From Acholeplasmatales bacterium (lineage in GTDB: Bacteria; Bacillota_I; Bacilli_A; Acholeplasmatales; Anaeroplasmataceae), in NCBI GenBank assembly GCA_016288675.1, contig JAEELC010000166.1, forward strand, positions 1-14,265: a stretch of 14,265 nt of DNA, given 5' to 3'. Of the stretch, positions 7,444 to 14,265 are shown one piece after another (positions within the stretch are counted from its first letter, which is position 1; every line of letters begins with the position of its first letter). Made by a program: the position numbers and the translations under genes. The notes beneath the pieces were generated by a model, which searched no databases, had not been told where the DNA came from, and saw only the letters and a list, made by a program, of their open reading frames with translations.

Positions 7444-7713
7444 ATGGCATTAAGCACAATTGAAAAGAAAGAAATTGTTAAGAAGTTTGGTAAGAATGAA
7501 CAAGATACTGGTAGTACTCAAGTTCAAGTTGCTCTTTTAACTGCAGAAATCGCTAAGTTAAACCAACACAACTCATCAAACATCCATGACTTTGCTGCTA
7601 ACCGTGGTTTATTAATTAAGGTTGGTCAAAGAAAGGCTCTTCTTAACTACTTAAAGAAGACTGATAAGGAAGCTTACGCTAAGCTTTTAAAAGATCTTAA
7701 CTTACGTGGATAA
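7444..7713 (+). CDS. rpsO: 30S ribosomal protein S15, divergent rRNA-binding loop
   Basis: This 89-residue primary-binding protein of the small subunit platform contacts 16S rRNA helices 20-22. Length, the DTGSTQVQVALLT segment (21-33) and the LLNYLKKTD region are typical. The most conserved stretch of S15, usually HKKDHHSRRGL, reads NIHDFAANRGL (46-56). Asp49, Arg54 and Gly55 are kept, but the paired His, the Ser and the first Arg are replaced. QRRxLL is also QRKALL, and the usual LGLRR end is LNLRG. AGGAGG at 7430-7435 gives a strong start. Codon use favours AAG and AAC more than in ribF, as expected for high expression. Own promoter upstream, terminator downstream. It is intact and I expect it to be functional. 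Confidence 0.97.
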   Translation: MALSTIEKKEIVKKFGKNEQDTGSTQVQVALLTAEIAKLNQHNSSNIHDFAANRGLLIKVGQRKALLNYLKKTDKEAYAKLLKDLNLRG

Positions 7714-7728
7714 TTTATCTAAGTAACT

Positions 7729-7752
7729 AAGGGCTCAATGAGCCCTTTTTTC
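7729..7752 (+). terminator. Intrinsic terminator after rpsO
   Basis: AAGGGCTC (7729-7736) pairs perfectly with GAGCCCTT (7740-7747) around a 3-base loop, followed by a T-tract to 7751. It is GC-rich against the AT-rich background and should stop rpsO transcription efficiently. Confidence 0.95.
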
Positions 7753-7780
7753 TTGACTTAAAATTAGGTATTGATATAAT
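7753..7780 (+). promoter_or_regulatory. Promoter of the leader ORF-MATE unit
   Basis: TTGACT (7753-7758), a 16-base spacer and TGA-extended TATAAT (7775-7780) make one of the best promoters in the window. The predicted start is near 7787. It begins directly after the rpsO terminator. Confidence 0.88.
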
Positions 7781-7812
7781 AATATATGTTATAGTCGGAG
7801 GACAGAAAATAT

Positions 7813-7830
7813 ATGTTTTCAGTTGGATAA
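7813..7830 (+). CDS. Five-codon leader peptide ORF (MFSVG) before the MATE gene
   Basis: ATG 7813 opens a frame of Met-Phe-Ser-Val-Gly ending at TAA 7828-7830. A GGAGG (7797-7801) lies 11 bases upstream, slightly far but otherwise the strongest unexplained ribosome binding site here; it is 75 bases from the MATE start and cannot serve it. The last three codons (GTT GGA TAA) are part of the 5' arm of the following terminator hairpin. That arrangement is typical of leader peptides whose translation decides whether a terminator forms. A GAAAA/TTTTC mini-stem would place the ATG in its loop. Too short for any similarity test, so the evidence is entirely from layout. Confidence 0.5.
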   Translation: MFSVG

Positions 7831-7859
7831 GATTAGTCTTATTCAACTTTTATTTTTTT
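7822..7859 (+). terminator. Leader terminator (attenuator) before the MATE gene
   Basis: GTTGGATAAGA (7822-7832) pairs with TCTTATTCAAC (7837-7847) over 11 positions with one G-U pair and a TTAG loop. It is followed by TTTTA and seven further T. No promoter can be seen between this hairpin and the MATE start 13-25 bases later, so MATE expression must come from read-through. Confidence 0.85.
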
Positions 7860-7871
7860 ATGGTGGGTAAT

Positions 7872-9200
7872 ATGTATCTAAATAAATTTAAGAAATTCTT
7901 ATTTGCATCTATCTTTAGTGCTCTTATTATGTCTATATATTCTACAATTGATGCTTTATGCATTGGACAAGCAGAAGGAGAAGCTGGAGCTGCTGCTATT
8001 GCTGTTGGTATACCTGTTTGGACACTTATATATTCATCAGGACTTCTTTGTGGTATTGGAGGAGCAACTTTATTAACACTATATCGTGGAAAAGGTGATT
8101 ACAATAAGAGTAATCAAATTTTTACATCTAGTTTTATTTTATCTATAATTGTATGTTTAATTCTTATAATAGTATTATCAATATTTCAAAGACCATTATT
8201 AATCTTGTTTGGAGCTCGTGAAGAACATGTCTTAGAATTAATTTTAAAGTATACATTTTGGCTTAAAATTGGATTACCATTCTTTTTCTTTTCTCAATAT
8301 TTATCTGTTATTGTTAGAAATGATAATAATCCATATTTATCTACTTTAGCTGTTATATTAGGGGGAGTAATTAATGCATGTTTAGATCCTGTTTTAGTAT
8401 TTTATGCTAAATTAAATATTTTTGGAGCAGGTCTTGCAACTTGTATAGGTCAAGTTGTGTCAGTATTAGTATTAGTAACACATTTCTTTACTAGAAAAAG
8501 AAATGTGAAATTTGTTAAACCTGATAATATCTTTAAAGATTTTATAAATATTTTTATTGTTGGATTTAGTTCGTTTATATTAGATATTTGTATGGGTATA
8601 ATGACTATGATTTTTAATAATCAAATTAATAGATATAATGAATTAACTTTAGCAACAGCATATCTTGCTGTATATGGTGTAATTATAAATATGCATACAT
8701 TAACTCAGGCTTTAGGCTATGCGGTAGGACAAGCGAGTCAACCTTTACTTAGTGAAGCTAAGGGAGAAGATAATAAAATAGGTTTAAAATCTTATTTTAA
8801 ATATGGTATTGTTACATCTTTTATTTTTGGAATAGGTATATTTGTTTTGTTAGAGTTAATTTCTCCTTATTTGTTAAATATATTTGCTAATTCTTATCAA
8901 GGCTCTTTAGCATTTGATTTAGGTGTGAGAGTTGAAAGAATATACTATAGTTGCTTTATTTTTATGATTTTTAATGTATATTCAATATATTATTTTAATT
9001 CTATAATGAAGCAAAAAACTGCACTAATTGTTTCTATTCTAAGAGGTTTAGTATTCCCTATATTATATTTATATATACTACCATTAATTAATTTTGATTT
9101 CATATGGATGTCTATATTATTTACTGAAATTTCAGTTACATTAGTATCTTTTGGGTTAATCATCTATTTTAAAAAAGTGAAAAAAGATGAATCAAAATAA
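7872..9200 (+). CDS. MATE family multidrug/sodium antiporter, MepA-like
   Basis: This 442-residue polytopic protein has about 12 transmembrane helices and belongs to the MATE efflux family, which exports cationic drugs or metabolites using a sodium or proton gradient. Typical features are the STIDALCIGQ segment in helix 1, SSGLLCGIGGATLLTLYRGKG after helix 2, VIVRNDNNPYLSTLAVILGG, NACLDPVLVF and GAGLATCIGQVVS. The second half repeats the fold with ALGYAVGQASQPLLSEAKGE. The layout resembles the MepA/DinF-like branch found in Bacillota, but substrate is unknown. I prefer ATG 7872, preceded by GGTGGG at 7862-7867. ATG 7860 would add four residues but lies directly behind the T-tract with no ribosome binding site. 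Expression appears controlled by the leader ORF and terminator upstream. Confidence 0.94.
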   Translation: MYLNKFKKFLFASIFSALIMSIYSTIDALCIGQAEGEAGAAAIAVGIPVWTLIYSSGLLCGIGGATLLTLYRGKGDYNKSNQIFTSSFILSIIVCLILIIVLSIFQRPLLILFGAREEHVLELILKYTFWLKIGLPFFFFSQYLSVIVRNDNNPYLSTLAVILGGVINACLDPVLVFYAKLNIFGAGLATCIGQVVSVLVLVTHFFTRKRNVKFVKPDNIFKDFINIFIVGFSSFILDICMGIMTMIFNNQINRYNELTLATAYLAVYGVIINMHTLTQALGYAVGQASQPLLSEAKGEDNKIGLKSYFKYGIVTSFIFGIGIFVLLELISPYLLNIFANSYQGSLAFDLGVRVERIYYSCFIFMIFNVYSIYYFNSIMKQKTALIVSILRGLVFPILYLYILPLINFDFIWMSILFTEISVTLVSFGLIIYFKKVKKDESK

Positions 9201-9211
9201 ATATTTTGAGT

Positions 9212-9217
9212 TATAAT
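9212..9217 (+). promoter_or_regulatory. Possible -10 box for the SHOCT protein gene
   Basis: A TATAAT hexamer lies in the 45-base gap between the MATE stop and the next gene. The -35 region is poor, so this may be a weak internal promoter or chance in AT-rich DNA. Confidence 0.35.
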
Positions 9218-9245
9218 ATAAACAGCAAGAAAGGAGAGTGTATGT

Positions 9246-9767
9246 ATGAAGGGCTTAAAAATATGTGAAAAAGTAATGCTTATTTTAACTGTTTTAATTT
9301 TCGCGCTATCTCCAGTTTCACCTGCAATTGCTGCTGAAAATAGTAAAACTGTAACTCCATCATTCTATACAATGATAGTTGTTTCTACAGTTACACCAGT
9401 TATTTATTTCTTTACTTTATCTATGATTATTCCATTCTTCTTCACAGAAAATAAGACTCTAAAGAGCTTATCATTAGCAGCATTTACAACAGCTATTATT
9501 ATTAATATTGTTGCAATTTCTAGCTGCACTAATAAATCAACAGATGAATTAGGTATTGGTGCTATTTTAGCTCTTGTTGGTGTTATTTTAGGTGTTATTA
9601 CATTAATTTTCTATGTAGTATTAAATTATATTGAAAATAGTGTTGATGCTGAAGAAAAATTAGTTCGTGAATTAGAAAAATGGAATTCATTAAAGGAAAA
9701 GAATATCATCAATGAAGATGAATTCTTAGCTAAGAAACAAGAAATTCTTAAAAAATATGCAAAATAA
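9246..9767 (+). CDS. Membrane protein with C-terminal SHOCT domain
   Basis: This 173-residue protein has a hydrophobic N-terminus that looks like a signal peptide with a possible cleavage after AIAA (near residue 29). Three further membrane segments follow at about 42-66, 71-93 and 102-127. The cytosolic or exposed tail (about 134-173) fits the SHOCT pattern: LEKWNSLKEKNIINEDEF, then AKKQEIL. SHOCT is a short helical domain often placed at protein ends and thought to mediate oligomerisation; no enzymatic activity is known. The specific function is unknown. GGAG at 9233-9236 supports ATG 9246; ATG 9242 is out of frame and closes quickly. It lies 45 bases after the MATE gene and ahead of a terminator, so it may be co-transcribed with the pump. 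Confidence 0.85.
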   Translation: MKGLKICEKVMLILTVLIFALSPVSPAIAAENSKTVTPSFYTMIVVSTVTPVIYFFTLSMIIPFFFTENKTLKSLSLAAFTTAIIINIVAISSCTNKSTDELGIGAILALVGVILGVITLIFYVVLNYIENSVDAEEKLVRELEKWNSLKEKNIINEDEFLAKKQEILKKYAK

Positions 9768-9774
9768 GAGATTT

Positions 9775-9804
9775 GGACTAGCGTTATGCTAGTCTTTCTT
9801 TTAT
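9775..9804 (+). terminator. Intrinsic terminator after the SHOCT gene
   Basis: A 7-bp stem GACTAGC/GCTAGTC (9776-9782 and 9788-9794), extendable by a G-T pair, has a GTTAT loop and a TTTCTTTT tail. It closes the MATE-SHOCT unit. Confidence 0.9.
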
Positions 9805-9901
9805 TTATAAAAGGTTAATTTGCTTTAATAATTTATAGTTTGTGTATAGTAATATAGAAATCCTTTTTTGTATTTTTTATGTATCAAATTACTATTTATT
9901 G

Positions 9902-9910
9902 TGTTACAAT
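9902..9910 (+). promoter_or_regulatory. Probable pnp promoter (-10 region)
   Basis: TGT-extended TACAAT (9902-9910) lies 51 bases before the pnp start. The matching -35 window (TATCAA, 9882-9887) is weak. An additional TAGTAAT/ATTACTA inverted repeat (9847-9853 and 9888-9894) flanks a T-rich stretch upstream. The 194-base gap otherwise holds only the preceding terminator. Confidence 0.5.
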
Positions 9911-9961
9911 TAAAGAGATGATTATAAGATAAGAAATATTTAAATATAAAGGAGATACTTT

Positions 9962-12121
9962 ATGAGTGAAGTAAAGAAATTCACCTATAATTGGGCTGGA
10001 CGTCCTCTTGTAGTTGAAATCGGTGAAGTTGCTAAACAAGCTAATGGCTCATGTTTAGTACGTTATGGTGAAACTGTAGTACTTTCTGCTGTTTGTTCAA
10101 AAGCTAGCGAAACTGTACAAGACTTTTTCCCATTAATGGTTTTATACCAAGAAAAATTATACGCTTCTGGTATAATTCCAGGTAGCTATTTACGTCGTGA
10201 AGGTAAGGCAAGTGAACATGAAACTTTAACAAGCCGTTTAATTGACCGTCCTATTAGACCATTATTTGCAGAAGGTTTTTCTGATGAAGTTCAAGTAGTT
10301 AATACTGTTCTTTCATATGATCCACAATGCTCACCAGAAATGGCAGCTATGCTAGGTAGCTCAATTGCATTATCAATTTCTGATATTCCATTTGAAGGAC
10401 CTATCGCTGGTGTTAAGGTTGGTTATATTAATGGAGAATATGTTATTAACCCAACTCCAGAACAATTAGCATTAGGTAATAAGATTGATTTAACTGTTGC
10501 TGGTACTAAGGATGCTATAAACATGGTTGAATCTGGTTCAGAATTCGTTTCAGAAGATGAAATGTGGGGAGCATTAGTATATGGTCACCAAGAAATCATT
10601 AAGCTTTGCGAATTCCAACAACAAATTCAAGCTGAATGTGGAAAAGAAAAGGTTAAACCATTATTATTTGTAACAGATGAAGCTATTGATTCTGCAGTTC
10701 GTAATTTTATTGAAGCAGATTTAGTTAAAGCGATTCGTATTGAAGATAAGCTTGAACGTTATGCAGCTATCGATGAATGCAATAAGCGTGCTTTAGAGCA
10801 TTTCGATGAAACTGTATTTACTAAAAAGCTTGGTGATATAACTGTAGAAGATATAGCAGCTAAGAAGGCTTATCTTGCTCAAGTTCAACATACATTAGAC
10901 GACATCTTATATACAACTGTACGTAAGATGATTGCTATTGAAAAGATTCGTCCAGATGGTAGAAAGACTGATGAAATTCGTCCTCTATCAAGTTCTGTTG
11001 ATGTATTACCACGTGCTCATGGTAGTGCTATTTTCACTCGTGGACAAACTCAATCTTTAGGTGTTACTACATTAGGTAGCTTAGCTGACGCTCAAGAAAT
11101 TGAAGGTTTAGACGGTACACATACTGACAGATTTATTTTCCAATATAATTTCCCACAATATTCTGTAGGTGAAACTGGTCGTTATGGTGCCCCAGGTCGT
11201 AGAGAAATTGGTCACGGACATTTAGCTGGTCGTGCATTATCATATATTATTCCTTCAGAAGAAGAATTCCCATACACAATTAGACAAGTTTCAGATATTC
11301 TTGAATCAAATGGTTCATCAAGCCAAGCTTCTATTTGTTCAGGTACATTATCATTAATGGCTGCTGGTGTTCCTATTAAGGCTCCAGTTGCTGGTATTGC
11401 AATGGGATTAATCACTTATGGTGATGATTATACAATTTTAACAGATATTCAAGGTTTAGAAGATCACCTTGGTGATATGGACTTTAAGGTTGCTGGTACT
11501 ACTTATGGTATTACTGCTCTTCAAATGGATATTAAGATCCGTGGTATTTCTTATCAAATTCTTAAAGAAGCTTTATATCAAGCTAAGCAAGGTAGACTTC
11601 AAATTCTTGAACATATGATGACTACTATTGATAAAGTTCGTCCAGAATTATCTAAGTATGCTCCAAAGGTTAAGATGATTCGTATTAATCCAGATAAGAT
11701 TAAGGATGTTATTGGTTCTGGTGGAAAAACAATCAGTGAAATCATTGCTAAGCATAATGATGTTAAGATTGATATTGAACAAGACGGTAGAGTATTTGTA
11801 ATGCATTCAGATATGAAATATGTAGATTCATGCATTAAGCAAATTGAAGATATGACTCGTGAAGTAGAAGTAGGTCAAGTTTATACTGGTACTGTTAAGC
11901 GTATTGAAGCATATGGTGTATTCGTTGAATTATGGTCTGGTGTTTCTGGTTTATGTCATATTTCACGTCTATCAAATGAACGTGTTGAAAAGTGTGAAGA
12001 CGTTGTTTCTGTTGGAGATACAATTTTAGTTAAGGTCATTAAAATTAATGATAAAGGACAAATTGATTTATCTAGAAAAGACGCTTTAAACAATAACGAT
12101 TCAAAAAAAGAATCTAAATAA
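9962..12121 (+). CDS. pnp: Polyribonucleotide nucleotidyltransferase (PNPase)
   Basis: This 719-residue enzyme degrades RNA 3'-to-5' by phosphorolysis and is usually a trimer in RNA decay complexes. Two RNase PH-like domains flank an alpha-helical linker, followed by KH and S1 RNA-binding domains; length is normal. Motifs include FTRGQTQ (358-364), YSVGETGR, PGRREIGHG, ESNGSSSQAS and TDIQGLEDHLGDMDFK. Asp501 and Asp507, with Lys509, match the catalytic residues named D486, D492 and K494 in E. coli. The KH loop GSGG is at 585-588 and the S1 domain starts at about 638 (GQVYTGTV). GGAG at 9951-9954 sets the start. In many bacteria pnp directly follows rpsO; here a MATE-SHOCT pair separates them. 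A strong terminator follows. Confidence 0.98.
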   Translation: MSEVKKFTYNWAGRPLVVEIGEVAKQANGSCLVRYGETVVLSAVCSKASETVQDFFPLMVLYQEKLYASGIIPGSYLRREGKASEHETLTSRLIDRPIRPLFAEGFSDEVQVVNTVLSYDPQCSPEMAAMLGSSIALSISDIPFEGPIAGVKVGYINGEYVINPTPEQLALGNKIDLTVAGTKDAINMVESGSEFVSEDEMWGALVYGHQEIIKLCEFQQQIQAECGKEKVKPLLFVTDEAIDSAVRNFIEADLVKAIRIEDKLERYAAIDECNKRALEHFDETVFTKKLGDITVEDIAAKKAYLAQVQHTLDDILYTTVRKMIAIEKIRPDGRKTDEIRPLSSSVDVLPRAHGSAIFTRGQTQSLGVTTLGSLADAQEIEGLDGTHTDRFIFQYNFPQYSVGETGRYGAPGRREIGHGHLAGRALSYIIPSEEEFPYTIRQVSDILESNGSSSQASICSGTLSLMAAGVPIKAPVAGIAMGLITYGDDYTILTDIQGLEDHLGDMDFKVAGTTYGITALQMDIKIRGISYQILKEALYQAKQGRLQILEHMMTTIDKVRPELSKYAPKVKMIRINPDKIKDVIGSGGKTISEIIAKHNDVKIDIEQDGRVFVMHSDMKYVDSCIKQIEDMTREVEVGQVYTGTVKRIEAYGVFVELWSGVSGLCHISRLSNERVEKCEDVVSVGDTILVKVIKINDKGQIDLSRKDALNNNDSKKESK

Positions 12122-12138
12122 ATTTAATGAAAATTCAA

Positions 12139-12183
12139 GATGCTAGTAGATATAGAAGGTTATATTTACTGGCATCTTTTTTT
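12139..12183 (+). terminator. Long intrinsic terminator after pnp
   Basis: A 16-position stem with only two G-U pairs (12139-12154 with 12161-12176, starting GATGCTAGTA and ending TTTACTGGCATC) has a GAAGGT loop and a tail of seven T. It is the longest terminator stem in the window. Confidence 0.96.
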
Positions 12184-12226
12184 ATATGTTATTTATTCAT
12201 ACATAGAAATTGTTAATTGTAAAACA

Positions 12227-12255
12227 TTGACTTTTAATAAAAATAAATATAGAAT
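12227..12255 (+). promoter_or_regulatory. rnpB promoter
   Basis: TTGACT (12227-12232), a 17-base spacer and TAGAAT (12250-12255) predict a start at about 12262, exactly where the P1 stem of the RNase P RNA begins. Confidence 0.88.
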
Positions 12256-12261
12256 ATTAAA

Positions 12262-12606
12262 GGCTATATAGAGGGATAATCGAGCAGAAATGTTAGGAAA
12301 GTCCATGCTAGCACAGTCTGTGATGACTGTAGTGTTTGTGGCAGTCCAATAAATAAGGCTGGGTACCGCAAGGTAACGGCAACATATAAACCTAAGGGCA
12401 ACTATGGTTTATATAAGAACGCGCCACAGTGACGAATCTTCTGGAAACGGAAGGGTGAAACGGGGTAAGCCCCTCAAGCTAGAAATCCAAATTTGGTAGG
12501 AGAGTTCATTCAAACGAACCGAAGGGCGAATGAGACGAGGAAACTCGTAGATAGATGATTATCGCTATTTTATAGAACAGAACATGGCTTATTATCTATG
12601 TAGCTT
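12262..12606 (+). ncRNA. rnpB: RNase P RNA, type B (Bacillus-like)
   Basis: This roughly 345-base RNA is the catalytic subunit of RNase P, which removes 5' leaders from pre-tRNAs. The termini pair as P1: GCTATATAGA (12263-12272) with TCTATGTAGC (12595-12604). Conserved blocks are TAGGAAAGTCC (12294-12304), GCCACAGTGACGAA (12423-12436), GGGGTAAGCCCC (12462-12473, whose GGT normally pairs with the tRNA 3' CCA), AGATAGATGAT near 12551 and ACAGAACATGGCTTA (12577-12591). The AAATCCAAATTTGGTAGG segment marks type B. It is shorter than the about 400-base Bacillus RNA, so some peripheral helices must be reduced. It has its own promoter and terminator. Confidence 0.97.
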
Positions 12607-12623
12607 TAATATTTTAGTAAAAT

Positions 12624-12646
12624 AAGAGGATTATTCCTCTTTTTTT
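12624..12646 (+). terminator. Intrinsic terminator after rnpB
   Basis: AAGAGGA (12624-12630) pairs perfectly with TCCTCTT (12635-12641) around a TTAT loop and runs into further T to 12646. It lies about 20 bases after the mature rnpB end, so a short 3' trailer must be trimmed. Confidence 0.92.
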
Positions 12647-12668
12647 CTATGTTTTTTGGCTGAATTAT

Positions 12669-12698
12669 TTGTATTTTTTTACATATATTTGCTATAAT
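12669..12698 (+). promoter_or_regulatory. lepA promoter
   Basis: TTGTAT (12669-12674), an 18-base spacer and a TGC-extended perfect TATAAT (12693-12698) lie 22 bases before the lepA start. The 5' untranslated region would be very short and contains GGAGG (12710-12714). Confidence 0.8.
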
Positions 12699-12720
12699 AA
12701 TAGTGATGCGGAGGTTAAAA

Positions 12721-14265
12721 ATGATGACTAACGAAGAGAAACTTCAAATTTTAACCAGGCAAAGAAAGATTAGAAACTTTTCTATCGTAGCACATATCGA
12801 TCATGGTAAATCGACACTAGCTGATAGAATTCTTGAAATTTGTAATAGTGTTTCTAAACGTGAAATGAAAAATCAGTTGTTAGACTCAATGGAACTTGAA
12901 CGTGAACGTGGTATTACAATTAAGTTAAATGCAGTTCAACTTGATTATAAAGCTTTAGATGGAAATGATTATATATTTGATTTAATCGATACTCCAGGAC
13001 ACGTCGATTTTTCTTACGAAGTGTCTAGAAGTCTTGCTGCCTGTGAAGGAGCTATCCTAGTTGTAGATGCTACACAAGGAATACAAGCTCAAACATTAGC
13101 TAATGTGTATTTAGCTTTAGATAATAATTTAATGGTATTACCATTAATAAATAAAGTGGATTTACCTTCAGCTCATCCAGATGAGGTAAAAGCTGAAATC
13201 GAAGATACCATCGGTCTTCCTTGTGATGACTGCGTTTTAGCAAGTGCTAAGACAGGTGTTGGTGTAAGAGATATACTTGAACAAATTGTTTCTTATGTAC
13301 CAGCTCCTACAGGAGATCCTTTTGGTAAACTTCGTGCATTAATATTTGATAGTGCATATGACCCATTTAGAGGTGTTGTTCTTTTATTTAAGGTAGAAGA
13401 AGGTATGATTCATGTTGGTGATAAGATTCATCTAATGCAATCAGGATACGATTATCAAATTACTGAACTTGGTATTAGAACACCAAATGAACAAAAACGT
13501 GATTACCTAATTGCAGGTGAAGTAGGATATTTATGTGCTGCTATTAAAAATATTGATACAGTACGTGTTGGTGATACAATTACTATGTCTGAGGATCCTG
13601 CAGATGAACCATTACCAGGTTATAAAAAGATGAATCCAATGGTTTATTGTGGATTATATCCTATTGATTCAAAACAATATCCAACATTAAAAGAAGCTTT
13701 AGAAAAGCTAAAGCTTGAGGATGCATCTGTAATTTATGAAGCTGAAAGCGCGCAAGCATTAGGATTTGGTTTCCGTACTGGATTCTTAGGACTTCTTCAT
13801 ATGGATATTATTGAAGAACGTCTAGAAAGAGAATTTGGTATTGATATTATTGCAACAGCTCCTTCAGTTGAATATCATGTATATTTAACTAATGGAGAAA
13901 TGAAAGTGTTAGATAATCCAAGTGAATTACCTGACCCAAGCTATATAGATCATATAGAAGAGCCATATGTACATGCAACAATAATGGTTCCTAGTGAATA
14001 TGTAGGTTCTGTTATGGATTTATGTCAATCAAAACGTGGTAGTTTTGTTGATTTAAAATATGTTGAAGAAACTCGTGCAATTATCCATTATGAAATGCCA
14101 TTACTTGAAATAGTATATGATTTCTTTGATAAATTGAAATCATCTACTAAAGGATATGCATCTTTAGATTATGAATTTGAAGATTATAAATCTTCTCAAT
14201 TAGTTAAATTAGATATTCTTTTAAATTCTGAACAAATAGATGCATTATCTGTAATAGTTCATAAA
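12721..14265 (+). CDS. lepA: Elongation factor 4 (LepA), 5' part
   Basis: 515 codons are visible and the frame is still open at the right edge; the family is about 600 residues long, so roughly 85 C-terminal residues are missing. EF-4 is a ribosome-bound GTPase linked to 30S assembly and to translation under stress. Visible GTPase motifs are AHIDHGKST (24-32), [14 protein letters not shown] (90-94), NKVD (144-147) and SAKTG. LepA-specific blocks follow: [35 protein letters not shown] and the [18 protein letters not shown] region. A usually conserved Cys in GFRCGFLG is Thr here. ATG 12724 is an alternative start, one codon later; GGAGG at 12710-12714 fits either. It has its own promoter, and no neighbour is co-transcribed from the left. 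Confidence 0.97.
   Translation, partial: MMTNEEKLQILTRQRKIRNFSIVAHIDHGKSTLADRILEICNSVSKREMKNQLLDSMELERERGITIKLNAVQLDYKALDGNDYIFDLIDTPGHVDFSYEVSRSLAACEGAILVVDATQGIQAQTLANVYLALDNNLMVLPLINKVDLPSAHPDEVKAEIEDTIGLPCDDCVLASAKTGVGVRDILEQIVSYVPAPTGDPFGKLRALIFDSAYDPFRGVVLLFKVEEGMIHVGDKIHLMQSGYDYQITELGIRTPNEQKRDYLIAGEVGYLCAAIKNIDTVRVGDTITMSEDPADEPLPGYKKMNPMVYCGLYPIDSKQYPTLKEALEKLKLEDASVIYEAESAQALGFGFRTGFLGLLHMDIIEERLEREFGIDIIATAPSVEYHVYLTNGEMKVLDNPSELPDPSYIDHIEEPYVHATIMVPSEYVGSVMDLCQSKRGSFVDLKYVEETRAIIHYEMPLLEIVYDFFDKLKSSTKGYASLDYEFEDYKSSQLVKLDILLNSEQIDALSVIVHK

Noticed and set aside
7787..7860. Independent small RNA with its own promoter and terminator instead of an attenuator
   Set aside because: Possible in principle, but the MATE gene would then lack any promoter, and the orphan ribosome binding site with a short ORF is better explained by attenuation.
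7860..7871. ATG 7860 as the MATE start
   Set aside because: It sits directly behind the terminator T-tract without a ribosome binding site; ATG 7872 has GGTGGG upstream and begins the typical N-terminus.
9847..9894. TAGTAAT/ATTACTA inverted repeat upstream of pnp
   Set aside because: The arms are 34 bases apart, AT-rich and upstream of the likely transcription start, so chance is a good explanation; no known pnp leader structure is visible.
11212..11835. Minus-strand ORFs inside pnp
   Set aside because: They mirror a highly conserved gene and have neither start signals nor domain features.
1..14265. CRISPR arrays, insertion sequences, tRNA genes, prophage or defence genes
   Set aside because: Reading both strands I saw no regularly spaced repeats, transposase, tRNA cloverleaf or defence-type protein; apart from the MATE-SHOCT pair the window is ordinary core genome.

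Overview
The window is a strongly AT-rich chromosomal segment with all genes on the + strand. It carries housekeeping genes of a Bacillota-type (low-GC Gram-positive) bacterium. The protein set, the type B RNase P RNA, the strong GGAGG ribosome binding sites and the TGn-extended -10 promoters all fit Bacilli. The extreme AT content and compact genes resemble uncultured gut lineages near the Mollicutes or Erysipelotrichia, but that placement is inference. Tryptophan is written TGG at every codon I checked, so the standard bacterial code applies. Twelve complete genes end in TAA or TAG and none in TGA.

Left part (1-5518): a tight run of rimO (5' end outside the window), trmL, mutS2 and thiN, with overlaps or gaps of a few bases and no terminator between them. 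A separate promoter, a TPP riboswitch and an intrinsic terminator then control thiT (thiamine ECF transporter S component) and a small membrane protein of unknown function. A terminator closes this unit.

Middle part (5519-7754): truB and ribF overlap by one base. rpsO follows from its own promoter, with a structured leader that is probably the S15 autoregulatory site, and ends in a terminator. This is the common truB-ribF-rpsO order. The S15 protein is markedly altered in its usually near-invariant rRNA-binding loop.

Accessory insertion (7753-9804): between rpsO and pnp, which are often neighbours, lie a MATE-family efflux gene and a SHOCT-domain membrane protein. The MATE gene has a strong promoter, a ribosome binding site, a five-codon leader ORF (MFSVG), and then an 11-bp terminator hairpin whose 5' arm overlaps the end of that ORF. 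The U-tract ends at the MATE coding region. This looks like a ribosome-controlled transcription attenuator and is the most interesting regulatory element in the window.

Right part (9805-14265): pnp (polynucleotide phosphorylase) with a strong terminator, rnpB (type B RNase P RNA) with its own consensus promoter and terminator, and lepA (EF-4), which runs off the right edge. Overall the segment is about translation and RNA: ribosomal protein S12 modification, tRNA modification, ribosome rescue or recombination control, tRNA pseudouridylation, S15, RNA decay, tRNA 5' processing and EF-4. Cofactor supply (thiamine, FAD) and one efflux module are interleaved.
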